Of a DNA stretch of 64,000 nt, positions 8,211 to 15,984 are shown in pieces. Source of the DNA: Clostridia bacterium. Its GTDB lineage: Bacteria; Bacillota; Clostridia; Oscillospirales; CAG-272. The notes under the pieces were generated by a model. The model worked only from the letters and a program-made list of their open reading frames with translations. It did not search any database and was not told the origin of the DNA. How positions within the stretch are numbered: position 1 is the first letter of the stretch; each line of letters starts with the position of its first letter. The DNA is taken from positions 1 to 64,000 of the forward strand of contig JAFVXH010000015.1 in the NCBI GenBank assembly GCA_017501225.1, given 5' to 3'. The translations under genes were made by a program, and so were the position numbers.

Positions 8211-9437
8211 ATGAATCAGCAAAAAATGAAAGAAATTTTTGAACAGACCTCCTATGTCCGTATGGGAGGCAGCGCGCCCGAGCTGCGCTGCGCAAACTAC
8301 TTGGTTTCCCTGTGCGAAGAGCTCGGTCTTACCGCTTCGCTTGAGCCCTTTGAGGTTGCCATGGCAGAGATGCAGAGCGCGTCCCTGATCGCCGACGGCA
8401 AAGAAATTGAATGCAAGGGCTATCTTCTGGCGGGCACACACGAGGTCGAGGCTCCCCTTTACTATCTGACAAACGTAAGGGATCCTTACGCCCTCTCGCT
8501 TTGCAAGGGTAAGATCGTCCTTCTGGAAAACTATCTCGGTTATTGGCTCTATCAGGACATCCTCAAGAACGGTGCCGTCGGCTTTATCACCTTTGACGGT
8601 CACGCCAACTACGCGGACCGCGACATCGATACGAGAGAATTACGTCCATACGTCAGCAACGGCAACAAGATCCCCGGTGTGAACATCAACGTTAAGAGCG
8701 CCGTATCCTTGATCGAAAACGACGTCAAGACGGTCAAGATCAAGCTGGAGCAAAAGGAGGGCGTAGCAAACTCGCACAACGTCGTCGTGGATCTGCCCGG
8801 AAAGATCGATCAGACCATCCTGCTGACAGCTCATTACGATACCACCTCCCTCTCGCTCGGCGCGTACGACAACATGTCGGGCTGCGTAGGTCTTTTGGGC
8901 ATCATGGAGCATTTCTCCAAAAATCCCCACCGCTACGGACTGCGCTTCGTCTTCTGCGGCAGTGAGGAGCGCGGACTTCTCGGTGCCAAGGCATACGCAA
9001 AGGCGCACGAGGAGGAGCTTTCCAAGATCGCGCTCAACATCAATCTTGATATGATCGGCTGCACCATGGGCAAGATGATCGCGTGCTGCACCACCGAGGA
9101 AAAGCTCGTGCATTATATCAGCTATCTCGGACATGAGCTGGGTGTGCCGATCTCCTCCTATCAGGACGTTTACTCCAGCGATTCGACCCCCTTTGCCGAT
9201 AAGGGTGTACCCGCGCTTTCCTTTGCACGTCAGGCTCCCTCCAACACGGCAACCATCCACAACCGCTACGACACCGCAAAGCTGATGAAGATGGAGAAGA
9301 TGGAGGACGACATCGCCTTCATTATCGCGTTCACCGAGCGCATGGCAAATGCCGTTCACTGCCCCGTATCCAGAGAGATCCCCGACAACATGAAGGAAGC
9401 TCTGGACTACTATCTGCTGCGCAAGCGCAAGAAGTAA
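8211..9437 (+). CDS. M28 family zinc aminopeptidase
   Basis: The 408-residue protein carries the full co-catalytic zinc set of M28 peptidases: H208 and D210 in AHYD, bridging D220 in GAYDN, the E252-E253 pair in GSEERG, D280 in NLDMIG and H350 in TIHNRYD. Residues about 60-170 form an insert that could be a protease-associated (PA) domain. There is no signal peptide, so a cytoplasmic aminopeptidase or peptide-salvage role is likely. The start at 8211 follows AAAGGAGA. The gene is monocistronic, with its own promoter and a strong terminator. Confidence 0.88.
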   Translation: MNQQKMKEIFEQTSYVRMGGSAPELRCANYLVSLCEELGLTASLEPFEVAMAEMQSASLIADGKEIECKGYLLAGTHEVEAPLYYLTNVRDPYALSLCKGKIVLLENYLGYWLYQDILKNGAVGFITFDGHANYADRDIDTRELRPYVSNGNKIPGVNINVKSAVSLIENDVKTVKIKLEQKEGVANSHNVVVDLPGKIDQTILLTAHYDTTSLSLGAYDNMSGCVGLLGIMEHFSKNPHRYGLRFVFCGSEERGLLGAKAYAKAHEEELSKIALNINLDMIGCTMGKMIACCTTEEKLVHYISYLGHELGVPISSYQDVYSSDSTPFADKGVPALSFARQAPSNTATIHNRYDTAKLMKMEKMEDDIAFIIAFTERMANAVHCPVSREIPDNMKEALDYYLLRKRKK

Positions 9438-9458
9438 TCATCAAAACAAAAATCATAA

Positions 9459-9497
9459 ACGGGCGAAGCGCAAACGCGCTTCGCCCGTAATTTTATT
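9459..9497 (+). terminator. Rho-independent terminator of the M28 peptidase gene
   Basis: Twelve-base stem ACGGGCGAAGCG (9459-9470) / CGCTTCGCCCGT (9477-9488), then AATTTTATTT. Confidence 0.7.
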
Positions 9498-9506
9498 TGG
9501 GAAAAT

Positions 9507-12029
9507 TCAGGCTGCTGCCTTCCAGTTCAGATCATTCCAGGAAACAACGTAGCCGTCCTGCGTTCCGTTGGGATCCGGGATCAGCGTGCCGTTGCTCTTG
9601 GTGATATCGCGAACTGAGCCGTAGTAGGTATATCCGTCCTCGGTAACGACGTATGCCTGCACGAAGATCGTGAATTCCTCGGGAATATCCGTGATGTTAA
9701 ACAGTGCGAAATATTCCGAGGTGGGAGCACCGACCAGATCGGGGGTATAAGTCTTATCCGCACCCGTGATCGAGCTGTAAACGGTATTCATGCTAATCTT
9801 TGCACGCTGGTTGCCCATGGTAATGATAAATCCGACCTCCTGATAATCCAGGCCGTCAACGGTGGTGATCAGACGGATGTCATGATTGTCGGTGCTGAAC
9901 TGATAGGAAACGTTGAGCATATCCAGATCGAACTCGGGATCGGGGATCTGAACAGCCTCGAACACATCAAGCATATGGGGGAAGATGAGATCGTATCCCG
10001 CCTTGGTGGGATGCAGCTGGTCGGGAACGATGGTCGTGTCATTGGGATTGTAATCTTCGTAAAGAGGCGAATAGTTGTACATATCAACGAACTTGACACC
10101 GTACAGCTTGCAAAGCAGCTCTGCCTGCGCGTAGTACTGTCCGACGGTAGGCAGGTTACCCTTCTGCTGCGGAACCTTGAAGGTTGCAACGTAGTACAGA
10201 TCCGCATTGGGCGAATTCTTCTTTGCGTTGTGGAACAGCCACTGAAGGCCTCCGATGTAGGTGCCGACGTTTGCCTCCAGCGTTGCCTCGTCGCTGCCGA
10301 CGGGCAGAGGAGAACCGATGGCAATCTCGGATCTGGAGTCGTTGACACCGCCGTTGATCACGATCATATCAAAGTTTTTGTCGGTCAGCTTGTTGTACTG
10401 ATCGTAGATCCATCCGCGACCGGTGGACTTTGCAAGGCTTGCGCCGCCAACCGATGCGTTGGTGGGAATCAGTCCCGTTTCCAGAGCCAGACGTCTTGCC
10501 CAGGATGCGCTGGGATTGCGATAGCTGGGAGGCGTATCGTAAGAGCCGTAGCTGATGGAGTCACCGATAAAGAGCGCCTTCTTGCCGTAGAAATCGTGCG
10601 CCATTGCTTCTGCGCTCAGATCCGGAATATCCAGGAAGGTGCGCAGCTGTGCACCCGTGAAGGGCTGATTCTTGGTCACCAGGATATCACCGTCGTTGTA
10701 AACACCGATGTGTGCCTTGACCTCGATGGAGGCAACCCCCTCGGGAACGGTCAGCCAGTAGATCGCATATCCTCTGCCGATATCCTCACGCATGGGGAGC
10801 GCGTTCATATTGATCGTCTTGAACAGAAGGCCGTTTGCATTGTAAAACAGCAAGGATTCACTGCTGTCAGCCAGACGCATCGCACCAACGGTGATGACGT
10901 CACCCTCCTGCACGTCGATCTGCGCAGAGGTCTTATAGGTATCTACGTTGACGTTCTGACGAAGCAACGGATCGTACGCATCGGTGCGCGGGAAAAGGTT
11001 GACCAGGCTCGACGCGCTTCCGACGGGAGCCATGGTGGGCGTTTCGATGTTAAAGGGACGGAGCTCGTTGCTCAGGACCAAGCCGTTTGCATCGGCGTAA
11101 GCGTAGTAGCTCTCCACGTCAAACGCCTGATTGATCGTCACAAGCATGGTGTTCATATACGCAGGATTTGCCGTCAGGCGGATTGCAACCGTTCCCTCGG
11201 GAATGGTGTAGGAGTAAATAACTGCACCGTTGGGGAACTCAGCTACCTTGTTGGTAAGCTTCACACCGTTTTGCTTGTTGTTCGGAACGGGCGTGTTGTC
11301 ATAGAGTGCTACGTTCCAGCCGGAGTTTGTATTGATGGGACCTACGTAAATGGTGTCGCCACCCTGTACCTCGATCGCAGAACTTGCAAAGAAGTTGGTA
11401 TTAGAGCCGTTTGCAAAGCCGGTGGAATTCCCGATGTCGGGGATCTTGTTGACAGTTGCCAAAGCGGGGTTATACTTGTTGACGAGCTGATCCTCGCCGC
11501 CTTGATTTTCGTCACCACCCTGATTCGGATTAGCCCACTGGGTGTAGGATGCTACGTCAAAGGGCTGATTGATGGTCAAAAGAGTCTGATACTGATAGGT
11601 TTTCTTACCGGTCAGACGGATGTAGGAAACGCCTGCGGGAAGCGTGTAGGAGTAAATGACGGATTGGTCAGCAAAGGTCGCAACCTTTGTCAAGCCACTG
11701 CTCTTTCCGATACCGGTTCCGCCGTCAGCGTGCTTGGTACCGTCGCTGTTGTAAAGCGCGATGTGCCAGCCGGAGGAAACATCGCAGGGGCCAAAGCAGA
11801 GCGTATCTCCGCCGTTGACCGCGATGGGAGCACTCACGAAATAAGTCTGATTGGGTGTGGGAGTGGCCATGTCGTCAACGTTCGGAATACCGAGCACGGA
11901 GGTCGAGGCGTCATAGTGGTTGACAAGCTCGGTCTCCGCGGAAACCGTGATGGGGAGCGCTACCGCCGACAGAAGCATGACAGCGCACATCAGAATTGCC
12001 GCGAGGCGTTTTGCTTGGGTCTTCTTCAT
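9507..12029 (-). CDS. Large secreted SGNH/GDSL hydrolase with repeated N-terminal modules
   Basis: The 840-residue product has a Sec signal peptide (cleavage likely after VSAE-type sequence near residue 32). Two related beta-rich modules follow (starting VNHYDAS and VNKYNPA), then a third, longer module starting LVNLFPR that is shared with the two downstream-encoded paralogues. The SGNH esterase domain has GDS with Ser490, a Gly block, GGVND, and a D670-x-x-H673 dyad in DQLHP. A C-terminal beta-sandwich of about 130 residues ends the protein, without the TM tail of its paralogues. It is probably an extracellular carbohydrate deacetylase or esterase acting on dietary or host polysaccharide; the substrate cannot be read from sequence. 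It is the last gene of a three-gene leftward run. Confidence 0.85.
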   Translation of the reverse strand: MKKTQAKRLAAILMCAVMLLSAVALPITVSAETELVNHYDASTSVLGIPNVDDMATPTPNQTYFVSAPIAVNGGDTLCFGPCDVSSGWHIALYNSDGTKHADGGTGIGKSSGLTKVATFADQSVIYSYTLPAGVSYIRLTGKKTYQYQTLLTINQPFDVASYTQWANPNQGGDENQGGEDQLVNKYNPALATVNKIPDIGNSTGFANGSNTNFFASSAIEVQGGDTIYVGPINTNSGWNVALYDNTPVPNNKQNGVKLTNKVAEFPNGAVIYSYTIPEGTVAIRLTANPAYMNTMLVTINQAFDVESYYAYADANGLVLSNELRPFNIETPTMAPVGSASSLVNLFPRTDAYDPLLRQNVNVDTYKTSAQIDVQEGDVITVGAMRLADSSESLLFYNANGLLFKTINMNALPMREDIGRGYAIYWLTVPEGVASIEVKAHIGVYNDGDILVTKNQPFTGAQLRTFLDIPDLSAEAMAHDFYGKKALFIGDSISYGSYDTPPSYRNPSASWARRLALETGLIPTNASVGGASLAKSTGRGWIYDQYNKLTDKNFDMIVINGGVNDSRSEIAIGSPLPVGSDEATLEANVGTYIGGLQWLFHNAKKNSPNADLYYVATFKVPQQKGNLPTVGQYYAQAELLCKLYGVKFVDMYNYSPLYEDYNPNDTTIVPDQLHPTKAGYDLIFPHMLDVFEAVQIPDPEFDLDMLNVSYQFSTDNHDIRLITTVDGLDYQEVGFIITMGNQRAKISMNTVYSSITGADKTYTPDLVGAPTSEYFALFNITDIPEEFTIFVQAYVVTEDGYTYYGSVRDITKSNGTLIPDPNGTQDGYVVSWNDLNWKAAA

Positions 12030-12092
12030 GGTGGTTCTTTCCTTTCTTGCTTTTATCTTCATTTTGAGTTTTCTATGAAAAGACAAGTAGAT

Positions 12093-13496
12093 TTACTTGC
12101 GCTTTTTCTTTTTCAGCATGGCAGCGCCCGCCACAGTCGCGATCGCCGCAGTGGCAAGGACACCGCCTGCGGACTGACAGCCGTCCTCTACCGTATCAAT
12201 TTGCGTTTCCTTGGTTACCCTTGTGAGCTCGGTGGCGTCGGTGGGCTCGGGAGTCTGCGTCGTGCTCGGCGCCTCGGTTTCGGTCACGGGAGGCTCCTCT
12301 GCCAGAACGATCTCGTTAAAGAGCGCGATCAGTCTGGGGCTGATCAGGGAGTAGCCCATCTCGGTGGGATGCAGCTGATCGGGAACGTAGCCCGTATGTC
12401 CGGGATAAAAGCTCTTGTAAAGCTCTGTGTCGTTATACAGATCGATGTATTCCACGCCGTACATCTCGCAAAGCTCTGCAACCTGCTCAATGTACAGATT
12501 CATTTCCTGCAGTCTTCCCTTCTCCTGAACCTGCTTGAACGCAGAATGGAAAAACAGCTCGGCATCCGGCCAATTCGCTTTGACGTTGTGGAACATCCAT
12601 TGGAGTCCACCGATAAAGGTGTTGTTGTTTGCCTCAAGAATTGCGGGATTGGTGTTTACGGGCATGATCGTGCCGATCTCTATGCTGTCACGCGCGTCGT
12701 TGCAGCCGCCCGCCATGACGATCAGATCAAATTGCTCGTTCTTGTGCGCAAGGTATTGGTTGTAGATCCAGCCACGCCCTTGGAATTTTGCAATGCTTGC
12801 GCCGCCAACACCTGCGTTCGTGACGTCAAGTCCGACCTCCAGCGCAAAGGCTCTGACCCAGCCGGCGCTCGGATTGCGATAGCTCTGCGGCGTATCGAAA
12901 GAGCCGTAGGTCAACGAATCCCCGACGAACAGTGCCTTTTTGCCGTAGTAAGGATGCGCCTTTACCTCCTCCGGGATTTCCTCAATCCCGAGGAACGCGC
13001 GCATCTGCACACCCGTAAAGGGCTGATTCTTGGTTACCAGCACGTCACCGTCGTTGTATACACCGATGTGTACCTTGACCTCTACAAAGCCGACACCGCT
13101 CGGAACGGTGAAGCGATAGATACCAAAGCCGCGTCCGATGTCCTCGGCAAGCTCCAGGGAATTCATCTTTTTGGTGCTGTGCTGAGCTTTGGAAGGGGTA
13201 TAAAGAATCAGGGCTTCCGCGCTGTCCGCCTGTCGCATGGCTCCAAGGTAAAGCACGTCACCCTCTGCGACCTCAATTTTATTTGACGTCTGATACACGT
13301 CCTCGTTCTTGTTCTTGCGCAGATTTTTGTTCCGTCCTCCTGCGCGCGGGAATAAATTGACCAATGCAGTGACCTCCTCGTCGGATTTCATTTGCCCCAC
13401 CGTATCAAGCGCAGATACGTTACATAGTGCAAGCGGCAGGATCAGAAGAATGCTGATCTGCAATGCAAGAAATCGTAACATGCTTTTTTTCATCAT
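12093..13496 (-). CDS. Surface SGNH/GDSL hydrolase with Gly-Cys TM tail (paralogue 2)
   Basis: The 467-residue protein has a signal peptide (cleavage near VSA, residue 29), a beta module beginning LVNLFPR (about 46-170), and an SGNH domain with Ser194 (GDSLTYG), GG-rich block II, GGCND (N266) and the D373/H376 pair in DQLHP. A Thr/Pro/Glu-rich linker (400-435) leads to a C-terminal signal: D-G-C440-Q-S, a hydrophobic helix and a KKKKRK tail. No LPxTG motif is present. AGGA precedes the ATG pair at 13496. It lies 63 bp upstream of the large paralogue and is probably co-transcribed with it. Confidence 0.85.
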   Translation of the reverse strand: MMKKSMLRFLALQISILLILPLALCNVSALDTVGQMKSDEEVTALVNLFPRAGGRNKNLRKNKNEDVYQTSNKIEVAEGDVLYLGAMRQADSAEALILYTPSKAQHSTKKMNSLELAEDIGRGFGIYRFTVPSGVGFVEVKVHIGVYNDGDVLVTKNQPFTGVQMRAFLGIEEIPEEVKAHPYYGKKALFVGDSLTYGSFDTPQSYRNPSAGWVRAFALEVGLDVTNAGVGGASIAKFQGRGWIYNQYLAHKNEQFDLIVMAGGCNDARDSIEIGTIMPVNTNPAILEANNNTFIGGLQWMFHNVKANWPDAELFFHSAFKQVQEKGRLQEMNLYIEQVAELCEMYGVEYIDLYNDTELYKSFYPGHTGYVPDQLHPTEMGYSLISPRLIALFNEIVLAEEPPVTETEAPSTTQTPEPTDATELTRVTKETQIDTVEDGCQSAGGVLATAAIATVAGAAMLKKKKRK

Positions 13497-13561
13497 CGAT
13501 GTCCTCCGTTTTCATTTCACAATACTGAAAATATGAGATTTCCTATCAAAAGCCAAGCCCT

Positions 13562-14962
13562 TTACTGCTTACGCCTTTTCCGTTTGACAAGAGCCGCTCC
13601 CGCAGCTGCCGCAAATCCCGCCGTGGCAAGTGTCCCCTGTGCCGATTGGCATCCTCCCGTTTTCTGCTCGGATGCCTGCGTGCTTGTAACGGGCGCGGGC
13701 TCCGTAACGTCGGGAGAGGGCTGATCCGTGCTCGGTGCTTCGGGTTCCTGCACGGAGGGCGCATTTGCCTTCGCAAGCGCATTGAAAAGCTCGATCAATC
13801 TTGGGTTGATCAGAGAGTATCCCATCTCGGTGGGATGAATCTTATCCGGCACGTATCCCGGATGCGCGGGATAGAAGCTATCGTAGAGCTTCTCGTCATC
13901 GTACAGATCAATATAGGTCACGCCGTACATCTGACAAAGAACTTTTGCCTGCTCAAAGTAAAGCCGCAGATCCTGCGTTCCCTCCTTGGGCTTATTGGCG
14001 AACTTGAAGCTGGAATGATAGAACAGCTCGGCATCGGGCCAATTCTCTTTTACGGAGTGGAGCAGCCATTGAAGACCGCCTGCAAAGCTTGCGGTCGCAG
14101 CCTCCAGCGCGGCGGGAGAGCTGTCAACGGGAAGCGGCGTGCCGATCTCCACACCGCTGCCGGAATCGTTTCCGCCACCCTCCAGGAAGATCACGTCAAA
14201 CGCCTTGTCCTTTTGGTCAAGATACTGATTGTAGATCCATGGACGGGTAGATAATTTGGCGATACTCGCACCACCCACTCCTGCATTGGTGACCTCCATG
14301 CCGATCTCCTTGGCGAATGCTCTTGCCCAAGAGGCGCTCGGATTGCGATAGCTCTGCGGCGTATCGTAAGAGCCGTAGGTCAACGAATCTCCGAGAAACA
14401 GAGCCTTTTTGCCGTAGTAAGGATGCGCCTTGACCTCCTCCGGGATTTCCTCAATACCGAGAAACGCGCGCATCTGCACACCCGTAAAGGGCTGATTTTT
14501 GGTTACCAGCACATCGCCGTCATTGTATACGCCGATGTGAACCCTGACCTCCACAAAGCCGACACCGCTCGGAACGGTGAAGCGGTAGATACCGTATCCG
14601 CGCCCGATATCCTCGACAAGCTCCAAGGAATTCATCTTTTTGGTTGCCTGCAAGGATTTTGATGCGGTATAGAGAAGAAGAGCCTCATCGCTGTCCTCTT
14701 TTCGCATCGCACCAAGATACAGCACGTCGCCCTCGGCAACCTCGATTTTGCTCGACGTCAGGTAGACGTCCTCGTTTGCGTTTTTGCGCAGATTTTTGTT
14801 GCGTCCGCCGGAGCGTGGGAATAAGTTAACCAATACAGTACCCTCCTCGTCGGATTTCATTTGCCCCATCGTATCAAGCGCAGATACGTTGCACAATGCA
14901 AACGGCAGGATCAAAAGAATGCAAAGATGTAACGCTAAGAAACGGAAAACACTTTTTTTCAT
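13562..14962 (-). CDS. Surface SGNH/GDSL hydrolase with Gly-Cys TM tail (paralogue 3)
   Basis: This is a close paralogue of the 13496 gene, sharing its signal peptide (ALCNVSALDT), LVNLFPR module, SGNH blocks (GDSLTYG, GGGND, DKIHP) and C-terminal GGCQSA / hydrophobic helix / KRKRRKQ tail. The start at 14962 matches the paralogue's MKKS start and has GAG seven bases upstream; an in-frame ATG at 14974 is the alternative. The gene is first in the leftward run and has its own promoter. In block V, DQLH is replaced by DKIH, keeping Asp and His. Tandem copies with diverged surfaces suggest different substrates for one class of esterase. Confidence 0.85.
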   Translation of the reverse strand: MKKSVFRFLALHLCILLILPFALCNVSALDTMGQMKSDEEGTVLVNLFPRSGGRNKNLRKNANEDVYLTSSKIEVAEGDVLYLGAMRKEDSDEALLLYTASKSLQATKKMNSLELVEDIGRGYGIYRFTVPSGVGFVEVRVHIGVYNDGDVLVTKNQPFTGVQMRAFLGIEEIPEEVKAHPYYGKKALFLGDSLTYGSYDTPQSYRNPSASWARAFAKEIGMEVTNAGVGGASIAKLSTRPWIYNQYLDQKDKAFDVIFLEGGGNDSGSGVEIGTPLPVDSSPAALEAATASFAGGLQWLLHSVKENWPDAELFYHSSFKFANKPKEGTQDLRLYFEQAKVLCQMYGVTYIDLYDDEKLYDSFYPAHPGYVPDKIHPTEMGYSLINPRLIELFNALAKANAPSVQEPEAPSTDQPSPDVTEPAPVTSTQASEQKTGGCQSAQGTLATAGFAAAAGAALVKRKRRKQ

Positions 14963-15001
14963 ATCAGATCTCATTCATTATTCATATTAAGGATATTTTT
15001 T

Positions 15002-15030
15002 ATTATATCATGAATTCTACATCAAAGCAA
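15002..15030 (-). promoter_or_regulatory. SigA-type promoter for the SGNH hydrolase operon
   Basis: TTGCTT (15030-15025), 17 bp, TATAAT (15007-15002) on the minus strand. No comparable promoter is seen between the three SGNH genes, so they are probably one operon. Confidence 0.5.
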
Positions 15031-15084
15031 TTGGCAAAACGACAGTTTTTTGGGGCTTTTTTGTGCACTTCGACGATTGCGGAA

Positions 15085-15119
15085 TAAAAAAGACTTGGAG
15101 AAATTCTCCAAGTCTTTTC
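15085..15119 (-). terminator. Terminator of the small repeat lipoprotein gene
   Basis: Stem AAGACTTGGAGAA / TTCTCCAAGTCTT with A/T runs at both sides. On the minus strand it ends in TTTTTT, 14 bp past the stop codon at 15133. Confidence 0.7.
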
Positions 15120-15132
15120 TTCGATATGTAGA

Positions 15133-15501
15133 TCAGTTGAGCGGACCCCAGCCCTCCTCGGTGTTTGCGCCACCGGGAGTCAATGCAGTAGCAGCAGTCG
15201 TAGCCTCGGTCGTAGCATCGGTTGCACCGGTCGTAGCATCGGTTGCACCAGTGGTAGAATCGGTTGCACCGGTCGTAGAATCGGTTGCACCGGTCGTAGC
15301 ATCAGTTGCACCGGTGGTAGCATCGGTTGCGCCGGTCGTAGCTTCTGTCGTAGCCGTAGTCGATTGTGCAGGAGTTTGGGTGCCCGTAGTGCCGGAGGTA
15401 CCGGTACCAAGATCGGTGGGATCATCCGCACATGCGATGAAGGTTGCGAGCATGGCGACTACCATTGCGACGGCAATCAGAGTTTTTGTCATAGATTTCA
15501 T
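15133..15501 (-). CDS. Small Thr-rich repeat lipoprotein
   Basis: The 122-residue product has a lipoprotein signal with lipobox FIAC (Cys24). Residues about 50-102 are heptad repeats of the type TTGATDA/TTGATDS, about seven copies, encoded by near-identical 21-bp units. A short C-terminal segment follows. TAGGAG lies nine bases before the ATG at 15501. The gene has its own promoter and terminator. The Thr/Ala/Gly/Asp repeat resembles a spacer or a glycosylated stalk; no enzymatic domain is present, so it may be a decoy, spacer or anchor. Confidence 0.75.
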   Translation of the reverse strand: MKSMTKTLIAVAMVVAMLATFIACADDPTDLGTGTSGTTGTQTPAQSTTATTEATTGATDATTGATDATTGATDSTTGATDSTTGATDATTGATDATTEATTAATALTPGGANTEEGWGPLN

Positions 15502-15537
15502 GTCTCAAATCTCCTAACATTTTTTTATTGCAATTAT

Positions 15538-15567
15538 ATTGTATCACACAGGTGCGCGGTTTGTCAA
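15538..15567 (-). promoter_or_regulatory. SigA-type promoter for the repeat lipoprotein
   Basis: TTGACA (15567-15562), 18 bp, TACAAT (15543-15538) on the minus strand. Confidence 0.55.
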
Positions 15568-15587
15568 TAAGTTTTTTCAAAAAAATC

Positions 15588-15616
15588 TTGTTTTTTGAAT
15601 AAAAGCATGTTATAAT
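15588..15616 (+). promoter_or_regulatory. Promoter for tRNA-Arg
   Basis: TTGTTT (15588-15593), 17 bp, TATAAT (15611-15616), 39 bp before the tRNA 5' end. Confidence 0.6.
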
Positions 15617-15654
15617 AGGGCTGTTCGATTGAACGATTTCCCCAAATCGGATAC

Positions 15655-15729
15655 GCCTGCATAGTTAAATGGATATAATAACCCCCTCCTAAGGGGTAGT
15701 TACAGGTTCGATTCCTGTTGCGGGTGCCA
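15655..15729 (+). tRNA. tRNA-Arg (anticodon CCT)
   Basis: The cloverleaf folds by hand: acceptor GCCTGCA (15655-15661) with TGCGGGT (15719-15725), D stem GTTA/TAAT, anticodon stem ACCCC/GGGGT with loop CTCCTAA (anticodon CCT at 15688-15690), T stem ACAGG/CCTGT with loop TTCGATT, discriminator G and encoded CCA. Confidence 0.93.
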
Positions 15730-15784
15730 AAAAAGAGCCTACCTTTGCGGTAGGCTCTTTTTTGGCACCCGCACATCGAACCTG
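15703..15784. repeat. Large inverted repeat covering the tRNA-Arg 3' end and its terminator
   Basis: The tRNA 3' end (T arm and acceptor plus CCA, 15703-15729) is followed by a terminator hairpin (15730-15766) and then by an inverted partial copy of the same tRNA 3' end (15763-15784; on the minus strand CAGGTTCGAT then GCGGGTGCCA, lacking a few T-stem bases). The two halves can pair as one extended palindrome. Confidence 0.7.
15728..15768. terminator. Terminator of tRNA-Arg
   Basis: Stem AAAAAAGAGCCTACC / GGTAGGCTCTTTTTT with loop TTTGC, with T-runs on both strands. Confidence 0.8.
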
Positions 15785-15910
15785 CTCCGCAAGCGAAGCG
15801 AAGCGGAATCGGGTTCGCATACACCACCCGAAGATCGACAAGCTTGCTTGTCAGGCGTAGGGTGCGTGTATCTTCGCCGCAGGCGAAATTCCCGTTGCAG
15901 ATTCTACATT
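15785..15910. other. Non-coding stretch with palindromic fragments
   Basis: I see no gene here. Short GC-rich inverted segments (for example ACACCACCC against GGGTGCGTGT) suggest decayed repeat material next to the tRNA palindrome. Confidence 0.4.
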
Positions 15911-15970
15911 AAAAAAGACGACCTCGAAGTGAATCCCGATTAGATCACTTCACCTCGGTCGTCTTTTTTG
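15911..15970 (-). terminator. Terminator of the murD-to-cysteine-desulfurase run
   Basis: Long stem AAAAAAGACGAC and GAAGTGA pairing with TCACTTC and GTCGTCTTTTTT. It lies 14 bp after the desulfurase stop codon at 15985. Confidence 0.75.
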
Positions 15971-15984
15971 TTTTCCTTCCCTAT

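Noticed and set aside
9882..13286. 1134-codon plus-strand open frame
   Set aside because: It is antisense to two SGNH hydrolases with full catalytic motifs and signal peptides; codon bias leaves the opposite strand open.
15180..15360. Regular 21-bp repeats that look like an array
   Set aside because: They encode in-frame TTGATDA heptads of a lipoprotein; there are no unique spacers, so not CRISPR.
15564..15827. Small minus-strand ORF containing GTRNRNRTCNY
   Set aside because: It runs over the tRNA-Arg gene and terminator; a typical spurious ORF on a tRNA locus.
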